Assembly (NCBI GenBank): GCA_040385525.1
Contig: JAZKHE010000004.1
Coordinates: forward strand, 310,001 to 374,000
DNA: 64,000 nucleotides
From: JAZKHE01 sp040385525
GTDB taxonomy: Bacteria > Bacteroidota > Bacteroidia > UBA4408
Direction: 5' to 3'
Part shown: positions 26,537 to 35,470 of the stretch, piece after piece
How positions within the stretch are numbered: the stretch's first letter is position 1
Layout of the letters: every line of letters begins with the position of its first letter
Position numbers and translations under genes: made by a program
Notes under the pieces: model-generated
What the model saw: the letters and a program-made list of their open reading frames with translations, nothing else
Database searches by the model: none
What the model was told of the DNA's origin: nothing

Positions 26537-27667
26537 ATGAAAAAAAGCAATTTTCTTTCTCAAGAACTGGCTATTTTAGGCGGCGGACAGTTAGGCCTAA
26601 TGCTTATTCAAAAAGCTTACGATTTTAATATTGATTGTTCAGTTTTAGAACCCGACTTAAATGCACCTTGCAAAAATATCTGCAAATCCTTTACCAACGG
26701 CAGTTTAAACGATTTTGATAGCGTTTATAATTTTGGAAAAGATAAAAAAGTGCTTACCATAGAAATTGAGCATGTTAATGTAGAAGCGCTCCAAAAGTTA
26801 GAAAACGAAGGTGTTAAAGTATATCCGCAACCCAAAATTTTAAAAATAATACAAGACAAAGGCTTACAAAAACAATTTTATAAAGAAAATAATATCCCAA
26901 CAGCACCTTTTTCGTTGATTGAAAATGCTTCAGGAATTGTTAATTTTCCTATAGTTCAAAAACTCCGAAAAGGCGGTTACGACGGAAAAGGAGTACAATT
27001 ACTAAAAACAAAAGACGATTTAAATAAAGCTTTTAACGAAGCTTCTGTTTTGGAAGAAGCAATAGCTATTGAAAAAGAAATTGCTGTAATTGTAGCTCGT
27101 AACGTATCTGGCGAAATAAAAGCTTTTCCGGCTGTTGAAATGGAATTTAATCCAGAAGCAAATTTGGTTGAATTTTTGTTTTCGCCCGCAGCTATATCGA
27201 AAGAACAAGAAACCGAAGCCGAAAAAATTGCTTGCGAAATTGCTCAAAAATTAGGTATTGTTGGTTTACTTGCAGTTGAACTTTTTGTTACAAAAGACAA
27301 CAAAATATTAGTAAACGAAATTGCTCCTCGCCCACACAATAGCGGACATCAAACCATTGAAGGAAATATTACATCACAATACGAACAACATTTACGTGCC
27401 ATTTTTGATATGCCTTTGGGCGATACTTCTATTATAAAACCAAGCGTAATGGTTAATTTGTTAGGCGAAGCAGGCTATACTGGCGAAGCTAACTATTTGG
27501 GCGTTGATGAAGTGATGAAAATGGAAGGCGCTTATGTTCACCTTTACGGTAAAAAAACTACTAAGCCATTTCGTAAAATGGGGCATGTTACTGTTGTAAA
27601 TGATGATTTAGAAAAAGCAAAAAAAGCTGGAAAAAAAGTAATTCAAGTGCTAAAAATAATATCATAA
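26537..27667 (+). CDS. purK: 5-(carboxyamino)imidazole ribonucleotide synthase PurK
   Basis: A 376-aa ATP-grasp enzyme that carboxylates AIR with bicarbonate and ATP in purine synthesis. The start ATG 26537 (MKKSNFLSQELAILGGGQLG) puts the glycine-rich GGGQLGLM at residues 14-21, where the family has it. Other motifs are KLRKGGYDGKGV (~144-155), the ATP-grasp segment VLEEAIAIEKEIAVIVAR and metal-binding NEIAPRPHNSGH (~266-277). A longer frame back to 26399 is rejected because it would overlap hpt and add 46 residues not seen in PurK. Its partner purE is two genes downstream. Confidence 0.96.
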   Translation: MKKSNFLSQELAILGGGQLGLMLIQKAYDFNIDCSVLEPDLNAPCKNICKSFTNGSLNDFDSVYNFGKDKKVLTIEIEHVNVEALQKLENEGVKVYPQPKILKIIQDKGLQKQFYKENNIPTAPFSLIENASGIVNFPIVQKLRKGGYDGKGVQLLKTKDDLNKAFNEASVLEEAIAIEKEIAVIVARNVSGEIKAFPAVEMEFNPEANLVEFLFSPAAISKEQETEAEKIACEIAQKLGIVGLLAVELFVTKDNKILVNEIAPRPHNSGHQTIEGNITSQYEQHLRAIFDMPLGDTSIIKPSVMVNLLGEAGYTGEANYLGVDEVMKMEGAYVHLYGKKTTKPFRKMGHVTVVNDDLEKAKKAGKKVIQVLKIIS

Positions 27668-27669
27668 TT

Positions 27670-28203
27670 ATGCAAAAAGCATTATTACTTCTATCATTTT
27701 CTATCGTTTTTTTTTCAGCTAAAGCACAATACACAAGAGGAGAAGTAAGTAATGATTCGTCAATAATTAATAGCGCAAAAGCATTCCAAAAGAAAGATTT
27801 CCTTTTAACAGTTGGTTTAGGTTATCCTGGCGCAAACTCAAACACCAAATTAGTATTTTATACTAAAGCAGAATACGCTATGCACAAATTGTTTGGTGTA
27901 GGTGTAAATTATGCATACGAGTCATTGTATTTTCCTTATGGCGGTATAGTTGGAGTTAACACACTTTTACTAAGAGGAAATATTCATCCTTTAACAACAA
28001 AAAAGTTTGATTTATATATTGGAGGAGGCATTGGATTTCATTTGATTAAATACCCTACTTTATCAAACAAACAAAATGCATTAGTTGGCGCCTTCGATTG
28101 TACAATTGGTGCTAGGTATTTTTTAGCAAAACGTATAGCTTTGTATTCTGAAATTGGTTTAGCCAAAACTATTATACAAAGTGGATTAACTTATAAATTT
28201 TAA
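27670..28203 (+). CDS. Outer-membrane beta-barrel protein between purK and purE
   Basis: A 177-aa protein with a signal peptide (MQKALLLLSFSIVFFSAKAQ) and alternating amphipathic strands (LLTVGLGYPGANSNTKLVF, YIGGGIGFHLI, CTIGARYFLAKRIALYSEIGL) ending in an aromatic strand (LTYKF), the hallmark of a small eight-stranded barrel of the OmpW/OprF-like fold. It sits 2 nt after purK and 3 nt before purE, so it is co-transcribed with purine genes although no purine role is evident. Confidence 0.78.
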   Translation: MQKALLLLSFSIVFFSAKAQYTRGEVSNDSSIINSAKAFQKKDFLLTVGLGYPGANSNTKLVFYTKAEYAMHKLFGVGVNYAYESLYFPYGGIVGVNTLLLRGNIHPLTTKKFDLYIGGGIGFHLIKYPTLSNKQNALVGAFDCTIGARYFLAKRIALYSEIGLAKTIIQSGLTYKF

Positions 28204-28206
28204 ACT

Positions 28207-28713
28207 ATGAAAGCATTAGTAGGAATAATAATGGGTAGCAGTTCTGATTTACCAATAATGAACGAAGCTGCAAAGGTTTTAGAACATTTTAAAATTCCAT
28301 TCGAAATAAATGTAGTTTCAGCTCACCGCACGCCCGATTTAATGTTTGATTATGCAAAAAATGCACATACAAAAGGTTTAAAAGTTATAATTGCAGGCGC
28401 AGGTGGCGCAGCTCATTTACCAGGAATGGTAGCTAGTTTAACGCCATTACCAGTTATTGGAGTTCCAGTAAAATCAAGCAATTCAATTGATGGTTGGGAT
28501 TCTATACTATCTATTTTGCAAATGCCAAATGGAGTTCCGGTTGCAACTGTTGCCTTAAACGCTGCGCAAAATGCTGGAATTTTAGCAGCACAAATTATTA
28601 AAGCAAACGACGGAACTATAAATGATATTCTTGATTTTAAACAATCTTTAAAAGAAAAAGTACTTAGTTCACAAAATCAAGCGCAAGAGCTAAATTTTAA
28701 ATTTAAAGTATAA
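28207..28713 (+). CDS. purE: N5-CAIR mutase PurE
   Basis: A 168-aa class I PurE that converts N5-CAIR, the PurK product, to CAIR. Landmarks are GIIMGSSSDLPIM (~6-18), VVSAHRTPDLM (~36-46), IIAGAGGAAHLPGM (~60-73), and GVPVKSSNSIDGWDSILSIL (~85-104), which contain the catalytic His and the phosphate-binding Ser residues. Length is normal. Its stop codon directly abuts the stop of the convergent thioredoxin-like gene. Confidence 0.97.
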   Translation: MKALVGIIMGSSSDLPIMNEAAKVLEHFKIPFEINVVSAHRTPDLMFDYAKNAHTKGLKVIIAGAGGAAHLPGMVASLTPLPVIGVPVKSSNSIDGWDSILSILQMPNGVPVATVALNAAQNAGILAAQIIKANDGTINDILDFKQSLKEKVLSSQNQAQELNFKFKV

Positions 28714-29169
28714 TTATTGCTTAATAATTTTAGTTAAAACAGTTTCAATTGGCTCAGAAACTGTTTCTATAATTCGTCCAATTTCTTTATCATTTTTGTA
28801 AATAATAAAGGTGGGGATTCTATCTACATTAAATTTTTCTCTCGCATTTTCTGGCGATTTTTTTTCTCTATCAACAAAATAATAGTCAATATTATTTAAT
28901 GAAATTTGGTGAGCAACTTTTACAAATTGTGGAAGTAAATGCTGTGTATCTTCGCACCACGAGCCACAAATAACAACAACTTTAAACTCTTTTAAATCTG
29001 TTTTTTTCAATTCATTTACAAGAGCTTCATCACTTTTATAAGCATCAATTCCTGCATTTAGCCAAGCGCAAGAAGCGTTGCTTTTTACTTGACTAATTTC
29101 TTTTTTTCCTACTAATACTGTGTCTGAATTGTTGGTCATAACCGAAAATAAAATGAGTAAAAGTTTCAT
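28714..29169 (-). CDS. Thioredoxin-fold protein with CGSWCEDT site
   Basis: A 151-aa protein. ATG 29169 (MKLLLILFSVM) is preferred to the TTG four codons earlier. An N-terminal hydrophobic stretch precedes a thioredoxin-like fold: strand FKVVVICGSWCEDTQHLLPQF (near 63), then a cis-Pro loop VDRIPTFIIYKNDKEIGRI (~112-130). The usual CxxC is replaced by a C-G-S-W-C run followed by Glu-Asp-Thr, so the second Cys is in an atypical position. Similar thioredoxin-like proteins with GxWCxDT(Q) occur across Bacteroidota with unknown substrates. Location is probably periplasmic or membrane-tethered. Confidence 0.8.
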   Translation of the reverse strand: MKLLLILFSVMTNNSDTVLVGKKEISQVKSNASCAWLNAGIDAYKSDEALVNELKKTDLKEFKVVVICGSWCEDTQHLLPQFVKVAHQISLNNIDYYFVDREKKSPENAREKFNVDRIPTFIIYKNDKEIGRIIETVSEPIETVLTKIIKQ

Positions 29170-29251
29170 AAAAAACACCAAATAATTTTAATTTAAAAAT
29201 AGTTTTACTATGTAAAAATAACTATATTTACTTCTAAGCAAAATAGTATCT

Positions 29252-30106
29252 ATGAATAAAATAATACTCGGTGCAATTTTTCAATTAGGTTTCCTTCCAT
29301 TTTTATTCGCTGGAAACGAAAATTTACCTGTTGGGGCACGATCTGGAGCAATGGCAAATGCTTCTGTAACACTTACCGATGTTTGGAGTGCGCATCAAAA
29401 TCAAGCAGGTTTAGCTTGGTTAAAAAATCCTGAAGCTTCTATTTATAGCGAAATGAAATATTTAAACAAAGCAACAAGTCTAAATGCTGTAGCTTTTGCT
29501 ATGCCAACAAAACAAGGTGTTTTTGCTTTATCAGTAAATCGTTTTGGTTATAGTCAGTACAACGAAAGCAAAGTTGGTTTGGCTTTTGCAAAAACATTTG
29601 GCGAAAAATTTTCGTTAGGTGCTCAGTTCGATTATTTAAATACTTATGTTGGTGATAACAACGGCAGCAAATCTGGAATTACTATGGAAATTGGCTTTCA
29701 GGCGAAAGTTACAAATGCGTTAACAATTGGCGGACATCTTTACAATCCAACAAGAACAAAACTTGCGACCTATAACAACGAAAGAGTTCCTACTATTTTT
29801 AAATTAGGAATTCAATATACTTTTTCTGATAACGTATTAGCTGTTGCTGAAATTGAAAAAGACATTTACAACAAGCCATTAGTTAAACTTGGTGTTGAAT
29901 ACAGAATAATTAAATCTATTTATGTAAGAGGTGGCGTATCTACAAATCCTGTAAAATCTTCGTTTGGAGTTGGAGCGTATTACAAAAGTTTCAAATTTGA
30001 TTTCTCTTCGTCATTCCACCAACAGTTAGGTTACTCTCCAGCTATAAATATTAGTTATGTGTTTAATAAAACAGTTGCTAAAAACACTCCTGCATCTATA
30101 AACTAA
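29252..30106 (+). CDS. PorV/PorQ-like outer-membrane beta-barrel protein
   Basis: A 284-aa protein with a signal peptide (ending LFAGNENLP) and the opening GARSGAMANASVTLTDVWSAHQNQ (~28-51) with the LPVGARSxAMAxAxVTLxD pattern seen in PorV, PorQ and related FadL-type proteins. The rest is a series of amphipathic strands ending YVFNKTV. PorV and PorQ act in type IX secretion, shuttling or anchoring exported proteins; exact subfamily cannot be settled from sequence inspection. It is first of three envelope genes with gaps of 3 nt or less. Confidence 0.78.
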   Translation: MNKIILGAIFQLGFLPFLFAGNENLPVGARSGAMANASVTLTDVWSAHQNQAGLAWLKNPEASIYSEMKYLNKATSLNAVAFAMPTKQGVFALSVNRFGYSQYNESKVGLAFAKTFGEKFSLGAQFDYLNTYVGDNNGSKSGITMEIGFQAKVTNALTIGGHLYNPTRTKLATYNNERVPTIFKLGIQYTFSDNVLAVAEIEKDIYNKPLVKLGVEYRIIKSIYVRGGVSTNPVKSSFGVGAYYKSFKFDFSSSFHQQLGYSPAINISYVFNKTVAKNTPASIN

Positions 30107-30109
30107 CAA

Positions 30110-32146
30110 TTGAAAAAAATTAAAACATATCGTTTTATTTGGCTAACAATTGTATTGTTATTCTCCTGTTATTTTGGTAATGCGCAAACGCGTTGGAGTT
30201 ATTCTGCTAGCAACTTAAAAAATGCAATAGGCACACCAAATGCAGGTTTAAAAGCAGGTCAATCTAAATTTGCTGGCGAACCTAAAATTGAAGATCCTAA
30301 TGCAGAACAAAAATTTCCTGTAGAAGTAAATTTAAAATACAAAGCATTAGCAGATGTTAGTCAAATTGTAATAGTTGAAAATTATAATCCGGGATGTATT
30401 ACAAAAATTGAAATTGGAAATATTAACCTAAAAAAGCGTGAAACAGTTTATACTGGAGAAGTTGAAACGATTGATGAAGATTTTAGAATTAACAATATTT
30501 TATTTGAAACAAGAAATTATATTGTAACCGATGTTTGGCTTACTTGCAGTCCTGACAAAGTTCCAGGGCAAAATCAAATTGATGCGGTGGCAATTTCTAC
30601 TTTAAAAGAAAAATACACACCACAAATAAATACGTTGCAATTTCCATTTTTTGATGGCGAAGCAAAAGAAGTAAAAATTAAATACGAAAAAAAAACGCAT
30701 AGCTACTCTGCCTCAACACCATTAGTAAATCCTGCCGAAGATAAATTATACTTTAGCAGCAATATTGGCAATATGTTTCATAATGAAGAATTATTTGAAG
30801 TGAATATGAAAAATGATTCTTTAAAAATTTATAAAAGAAGTGAATACAATTTTCCATTAGAAACATCTACAGCTACTGGTATTATTGCAGCCTTTAACGA
30901 CGAAGTAATTTTATCCAATATGTCGTTTCCAAAACCAACCTATTACCATGCTTTTAAAAACGAAAAAGATAAACTAGAATTTAAACCTTTTTATATTGAA
31001 GACTACAAAAACGACAGAGGAGCGCATCAATACGAAATACTATCTCGCGATAAAAAAATAATGATAATTGCACAAACGCGCGACGCTAACAATGAAATTA
31101 AATACAAACAAGATTTATATGTTTGCTTTTTAAAAGATAACGGAAACTACTCTGCTCCACTTTACATGGGTGATGTGTTAAACACAACAGGGAATGAAGT
31201 TCCGAGTTATTTAAACCCAACTAACGACACCTTATTTTTTAGTAGCGATGGGCACTTAGGTTTTGGTGGTAGAGATATTTTTTATAGCGTTAAACAAGAT
31301 TCGAGTTACACCAATTGGAGCGAACCAAAAAATTTAGGAACAAGTTTAAATACAGAAGATAAAGAAATCTATTTTACAATCTCGCCTAACAAAAGAAAAG
31401 CCTATTTTACTAGAAATGGCAAAATAATGGAATTACAAATTGCTGATCCATATCGCAAAATACTTTCGATGGAAAAAGTAACTATTGAAGCTAAAAAAGA
31501 CACTTTACAAATTAAAAACTCAGAAATAGTTTTGCTTAAAGGTTTTGTTCTAAATAAAACTAACGGACAGCCACTTGATGCAGAAATTAGTGTTTTCGAT
31601 TTAAAAACAAACGAACGTGTTTTCTTTTCTCATTCCGATTCAATTTCTGGAGAATATGAAGCCGTATTGCAGAGTGGTAACAACTATTCTATTAATGCAA
31701 CTACAGAAAATTTTATTGCGGTTTCCGAAAATATTGATTTATCAAAAGTAACTGAATCAATAGAAATTGAAAAAGATTTGTATTTAGTTCCTTTTATGGT
31801 TGGGCAAGCTGTTCGCTTAAACAATATATTTTTTGAAACAGCAAAATGGGATTTATTACCCGAATCAAATTTAGAATTAGATAAACTATACTTATTCTTA
31901 AAAAATAATTCTAGTGTAACTATAGAAATTGCAGGACATACAGATAGTCAAGGAAACGATGCTTCTAACCAAACACTTTCAGAAAACAGAGCAAAAGCCG
32001 TTATGAATTATTTGTTAGAAAAAGGAATTGAAAATAATAGAATTTCATCTGTTGGTTATGGCGAAACTAAGCCAGAAAAAACCAATGATACTGATGAAGG
32101 AAGAATGCACAACAGAAGAGTTGAATTTAAAATACTTAGCCAATAA
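30110..32146 (+). CDS. OmpA-family protein with PD40-like propeller
   Basis: A 678-aa envelope protein. Start is TTG at 30110; it is chosen because it is needed for the signal peptide (KKIKTYRFIWLTIVLLFSCYFG). The N-terminal region (~35-180) is followed by WD40/PD40-like propeller blades (for example NPTNDTLFFSSDGHLGFGGRDI near 367-388), a carboxypeptidase-regulatory-like Ig domain (~475-550) and a C-terminal OmpA domain (~570-678) with the peptidoglycan-binding IAGHTDSQGNDASNQTLSENR. This layout is close to that of PorE/PG1058-type proteins of type IX machinery but lacks their TPR. It shares 1 nt with the next gene. Confidence 0.88.
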   Translation: MKKIKTYRFIWLTIVLLFSCYFGNAQTRWSYSASNLKNAIGTPNAGLKAGQSKFAGEPKIEDPNAEQKFPVEVNLKYKALADVSQIVIVENYNPGCITKIEIGNINLKKRETVYTGEVETIDEDFRINNILFETRNYIVTDVWLTCSPDKVPGQNQIDAVAISTLKEKYTPQINTLQFPFFDGEAKEVKIKYEKKTHSYSASTPLVNPAEDKLYFSSNIGNMFHNEELFEVNMKNDSLKIYKRSEYNFPLETSTATGIIAAFNDEVILSNMSFPKPTYYHAFKNEKDKLEFKPFYIEDYKNDRGAHQYEILSRDKKIMIIAQTRDANNEIKYKQDLYVCFLKDNGNYSAPLYMGDVLNTTGNEVPSYLNPTNDTLFFSSDGHLGFGGRDIFYSVKQDSSYTNWSEPKNLGTSLNTEDKEIYFTISPNKRKAYFTRNGKIMELQIADPYRKILSMEKVTIEAKKDTLQIKNSEIVLLKGFVLNKTNGQPLDAEISVFDLKTNERVFFSHSDSISGEYEAVLQSGNNYSINATTENFIAVSENIDLSKVTESIEIEKDLYLVPFMVGQAVRLNNIFFETAKWDLLPESNLELDKLYLFLKNNSSVTIEIAGHTDSQGNDASNQTLSENRAKAVMNYLLEKGIENNRISSVGYGETKPEKTNDTDEGRMHNRRVEFKILSQ

Positions 32147-34290
32147 TGCAGACATTTATTCATTTATTTACCTCCAATAAAAAATTACTATCAGTATTTT
32201 TGCTAATATTTCAATTTGGATATATAGCTGCTCAAACAGAAAACGACCCGAGCACCGGAAATCCTACTCCTAAAGAAGAAAACATAATTGAACAGCGCAT
32301 TGAACAAGTTGCTGAGAACAATGAAGATACGGAAATTGACTATACCAATTTAGTTGAACAACTATACTATTTTATTAAAAACCCAATAAACTTAAATTCA
32401 GCAAGTCGCGAAGAGTTACTTTCATTAAATTTATTAACTGACATACAAATAAACAATTTATTACAGCACATTAAAAAAAATGGTCGCTTAATTACAATTT
32501 ACGAATTGCAGTCTATTGATGGTTTTGAGCTAGATGATATACAAAAAATATTGCCTTACATACGTGTTACCGATAATTTTGAAACACCTCATTTAAGCTG
32601 GAGCGAAATGCAAAAATACGGACAACATTCTGTGCTTATGCGTTACACTAGAAATTTAGAAAAACAATTAGGCTACTCTCCTATTTCTGATTCTTTATTG
32701 GCTGAAAAACCAAACTCTCGCTACCTTGGCGACCCTAACAGAGTATTTTTAAGATATAGATTTAATTACAGCAATAACATTAGTTGGGGAGTTACAGGCG
32801 AAAAAGATGCAGGTGAACAATTTTTTAAAGGAGTAAATAAAAATGGTTTCGATTTTTATTCGGCACATGCTTTTATCCGAAATTTTGGAAAAATAAAGGC
32901 CGTAGCAATTGGCGATTATTTAGCCCAATTTGGTCAAGGATTAACCTATTGGGGCGGACAAGCCTTTGGTAAATCGCCTGATCCAATGATGATAAAACGT
33001 TCGGCAAGAGGAATTAGTCCATATGCATCAATTAACGAAGCGTTATATTTAAGAGGTGCAGCCGTTGCTGTAGAAGTAGCTCCCAAAATTGTTACAACTG
33101 CATTTTTTTCGCGCAGAAAAATAGATGCGAATTCAAGTTTAGTTGATACAACAGATAATTTTGTTCAAGAAATTAGTTCGTTGCAAATATCTGGTTTTCA
33201 TAGAACTCCTAACGAAGTTGCCGATAAAAACGTAATTACTCAGCAAGTGATGGGCGGCAACGTTTCTTACAAAGGCAATCAATTACAGTTAGGCGGAACA
33301 TTTGTTGCGCAAGAATACAGCGCAGAACTAAACAAAAATTTACAAGTGTATAATCAGTTTGATTTTACAGGAAGAAAAAATTGGGTCGGCGGAGTTGATT
33401 ACAATTATATATGGCGAAACGTAAATTTATTTGGAGAATCATCACGTAGTGCAAATGGAGGACTAGCAACACAAAATGGCGCAATTGTAAGTTTAGATCC
33501 GCGTTTTGCTGTTTCGTTTTTGTATAGAAATTATCAACGCAATTTTCAACCCGTTTTAAGTAATGCAATAAACGAATCGACTTTTAATATAAACGAAAAA
33601 GGCTTAATGGCAGGTTTTGTTTTAAAACCAAAAAATTATTTATCAATAGCAGGTTACTTTGATAGATTTGCTTTTCCATGGTTGCGCTCAAGTACTGTTT
33701 CGCCAAGTTATGGTTTTGATTATTTAGCGCAATTAAATTATACACCATCAAAAAAATTGGATATGTATATTCGATATCGCCATCGCGTTAAGCAAGAAAA
33801 TACTTCCGCAGAAATTCCAACAATTGATTATTTAGAAAACACAACACAAGAACGTTTTCGTTTTAATGCAACGTACACTGTTTCTCCATCGGTTAAATTT
33901 CGTAATCGTGTAGAAATAGCAGGATTTACAAAAGGAAAAGCAAACAGAGAATTAGGCTACTTAGTTTATCAAGACATTGTATATAAAGCAATCGGCAGCA
34001 AAGTATCGTTTTCTTTTAGGTATTCATTATTTCAGTGCGAAACTTTTGACACAAGAATTTATGCTTACGAAAACTCTGTTTTGTATGCGTTTTCAATTCC
34101 AGGGTTATCAGGCAAAGGAAGCAGAACTTATTTAACAGTAAATTGGGATGTTGCTCGAAATGTAGAGTTATGGCTACGTGTTGCACAAACTTACTATTAT
34201 GATAGAGATGTTATAAGCGAAGGTTCATTAGAAGAAATACAAAAACCACACAAAACAGAATTTATTGGTCAAGTTAGATTTAAATTTTAA
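32146..34290 (+). CDS. Helix-hairpin-helix outer-membrane protein
   Basis: A 714-aa protein with a signal peptide (ending GYIAAQTEND), a charged linker, a ComEA-like helix-hairpin-helix region (NLNSASREELLSLNLLTD at ~84-101 and a second HhH near 115-140), and a ~550-residue C-terminal portion with the aromatic-rich alternating strands of a large beta barrel (last strand FIGQVRFKF). The HhH domain in an exported protein suggests DNA contact outside the inner membrane, for example in uptake, but no experimental role is known to me. Start overlaps the OmpA gene stop (TAATG). Confidence 0.83.
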   Translation: MQTFIHLFTSNKKLLSVFLLIFQFGYIAAQTENDPSTGNPTPKEENIIEQRIEQVAENNEDTEIDYTNLVEQLYYFIKNPINLNSASREELLSLNLLTDIQINNLLQHIKKNGRLITIYELQSIDGFELDDIQKILPYIRVTDNFETPHLSWSEMQKYGQHSVLMRYTRNLEKQLGYSPISDSLLAEKPNSRYLGDPNRVFLRYRFNYSNNISWGVTGEKDAGEQFFKGVNKNGFDFYSAHAFIRNFGKIKAVAIGDYLAQFGQGLTYWGGQAFGKSPDPMMIKRSARGISPYASINEALYLRGAAVAVEVAPKIVTTAFFSRRKIDANSSLVDTTDNFVQEISSLQISGFHRTPNEVADKNVITQQVMGGNVSYKGNQLQLGGTFVAQEYSAELNKNLQVYNQFDFTGRKNWVGGVDYNYIWRNVNLFGESSRSANGGLATQNGAIVSLDPRFAVSFLYRNYQRNFQPVLSNAINESTFNINEKGLMAGFVLKPKNYLSIAGYFDRFAFPWLRSSTVSPSYGFDYLAQLNYTPSKKLDMYIRYRHRVKQENTSAEIPTIDYLENTTQERFRFNATYTVSPSVKFRNRVEIAGFTKGKANRELGYLVYQDIVYKAIGSKVSFSFRYSLFQCETFDTRIYAYENSVLYAFSIPGLSGKGSRTYLTVNWDVARNVELWLRVAQTYYYDRDVISEGSLEEIQKPHKTEFIGQVRFKF

Positions 34291-34343
34291 ATTTGTCATT
34301 GTATTGAAAAACAAAAATCTTAACTACTAATTTTGTTTATTGC

Positions 34344-34351
34344 TATATTTG
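34344..34351 (+). promoter_or_regulatory. -7 box of the TPR lipoprotein gene
   Basis: TATATTTG is a perfect TAnnTTTG match 18 nt before the ATG 34369. Confidence 0.5.
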
Positions 34352-34368
34352 CGCTCTACAAATTCAAA

Positions 34369-35370
34369 ATGAAAAAATTTAATTTATACATCTTATTACC
34401 GCTATTTTCAATGCTTTTTGTTGCTTGTGGCGATAATTTATCTAATTACACCGATGCTCAAAAAGACACGTCAATTACTATTTTAACAGAGTTAATTAGA
34501 AAATATCCTAACGAATCTGATAATTTTTATAAACGCTCTTTACTTTTTATAAAACAAAAAAAGGCAAATGAAGCACTAAAAGACATTGAAAAAGCAATTG
34601 CTTTAGATTCTACAAAAGCTCCATATTATCTAGTATTATGCGATGTAAACATTATGCAAATTCAAACCAGAAAAAGCAAAATAGCTTTAGAAAAATGTTT
34701 GCAACTCGATCCGAAAAATGTAGAAGCACATTTAAAAATGGCTGAACTTTATTTATATGTTGGCCAAAACAAAACATCAATAGAACATATTGATAAAGCT
34801 TTACAAATAAACAAATACAATGCAAAAGCCTATTTTATAAAAGGCATGAATTTTAAAGAAATGAGAGATACCATCAATTCATTATCTAGTTTTCAAACTT
34901 GCGTTGAACAAGATCCAGAATATTTTAGAGCTTATGTTGAATTAGGTTCTTTAGAAAGCGATAGAAAAAATCCAATTGCTTTAAGTTATTATCAAACTGC
35001 GCTAAAATTAAACCCAAAAAGTTTAGAGGTATATTACGCAATTGGTATGCATTTTCAAAACAATAACGAAATTGATAAGGCAATGGAATCATACCAAACA
35101 ATTTTGCAATTAGATTCTACTTACAAAAACGCTCTTTACAATTTAGGCTATATTTATTTGAACGAAAAAGAAGAAATAAACAAAGCACAATATTATTTTA
35201 ATAAAGCTATTTTAGCCGACGATAATTATGCTGAGGCATACTATATGCGTGGACTTTGTTATGAAGCATTAAAAAACAATAAGCTAGCCCAACAAGACTA
35301 TACTCAAGCCTTAAAACGTAAGGAAGATTTTGAATTGGCTTACGAAGGCTTACAACGGTTAAAAAAGTAG
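34369..35370 (+). CDS. TPR-repeat lipoprotein
   Basis: A 333-aa lipoprotein. ATG 34369 gives MKKFNLYILLPLFSMLFVACGD with the lipobox VAC at ~18-20; the upstream in-frame start at 34333 would precede the promoter box. The remainder is eight to nine TPR repeats (units such as AYFIKGMNFKEMRDTINSLSSF and ALYNLGYIYLNEKEEINKAQYY). It probably scaffolds protein contacts at the periplasmic face of a membrane. It is transcribed alone; a 100-nt gap separates it from the Bat operon. Confidence 0.86.
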   Translation: MKKFNLYILLPLFSMLFVACGDNLSNYTDAQKDTSITILTELIRKYPNESDNFYKRSLLFIKQKKANEALKDIEKAIALDSTKAPYYLVLCDVNIMQIQTRKSKIALEKCLQLDPKNVEAHLKMAELYLYVGQNKTSIEHIDKALQINKYNAKAYFIKGMNFKEMRDTINSLSSFQTCVEQDPEYFRAYVELGSLESDRKNPIALSYYQTALKLNPKSLEVYYAIGMHFQNNNEIDKAMESYQTILQLDSTYKNALYNLGYIYLNEKEEINKAQYYFNKAILADDNYAEAYYMRGLCYEALKNNKLAQQDYTQALKRKEDFELAYEGLQRLKK

Positions 35371-35438
35371 CAAAACACCCTATTTTGCTGATTAACAATC
35401 TTTAACAATAATTAGATTTACTTGTTAATTCACTATGA

Positions 35439-35446
35439 TATTTTTG
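35439..35446 (+). promoter_or_regulatory. -7 box of the MoxR-Bat operon
   Basis: TATTTTTG matches TAnnTTTG exactly, 25 nt before the MoxR ATG; a TTG lies 14 nt upstream (35422-35424), a little closer than usual. Confidence 0.5.
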
Positions 35447-35470
35447 TAGTCGTTAAATAAGTAACAAATT

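Noticed and set aside
26399..27667. Longer purK from a TTG at 26399
   Set aside because: It would start inside hpt and add 46 non-homologous residues before the GGGQLG loop; ATG 26537 fits the family.
34333..35370. Extended start for the TPR lipoprotein
   Set aside because: It precedes the -7 box and would put 12 residues before a normal lipoprotein signal peptide.
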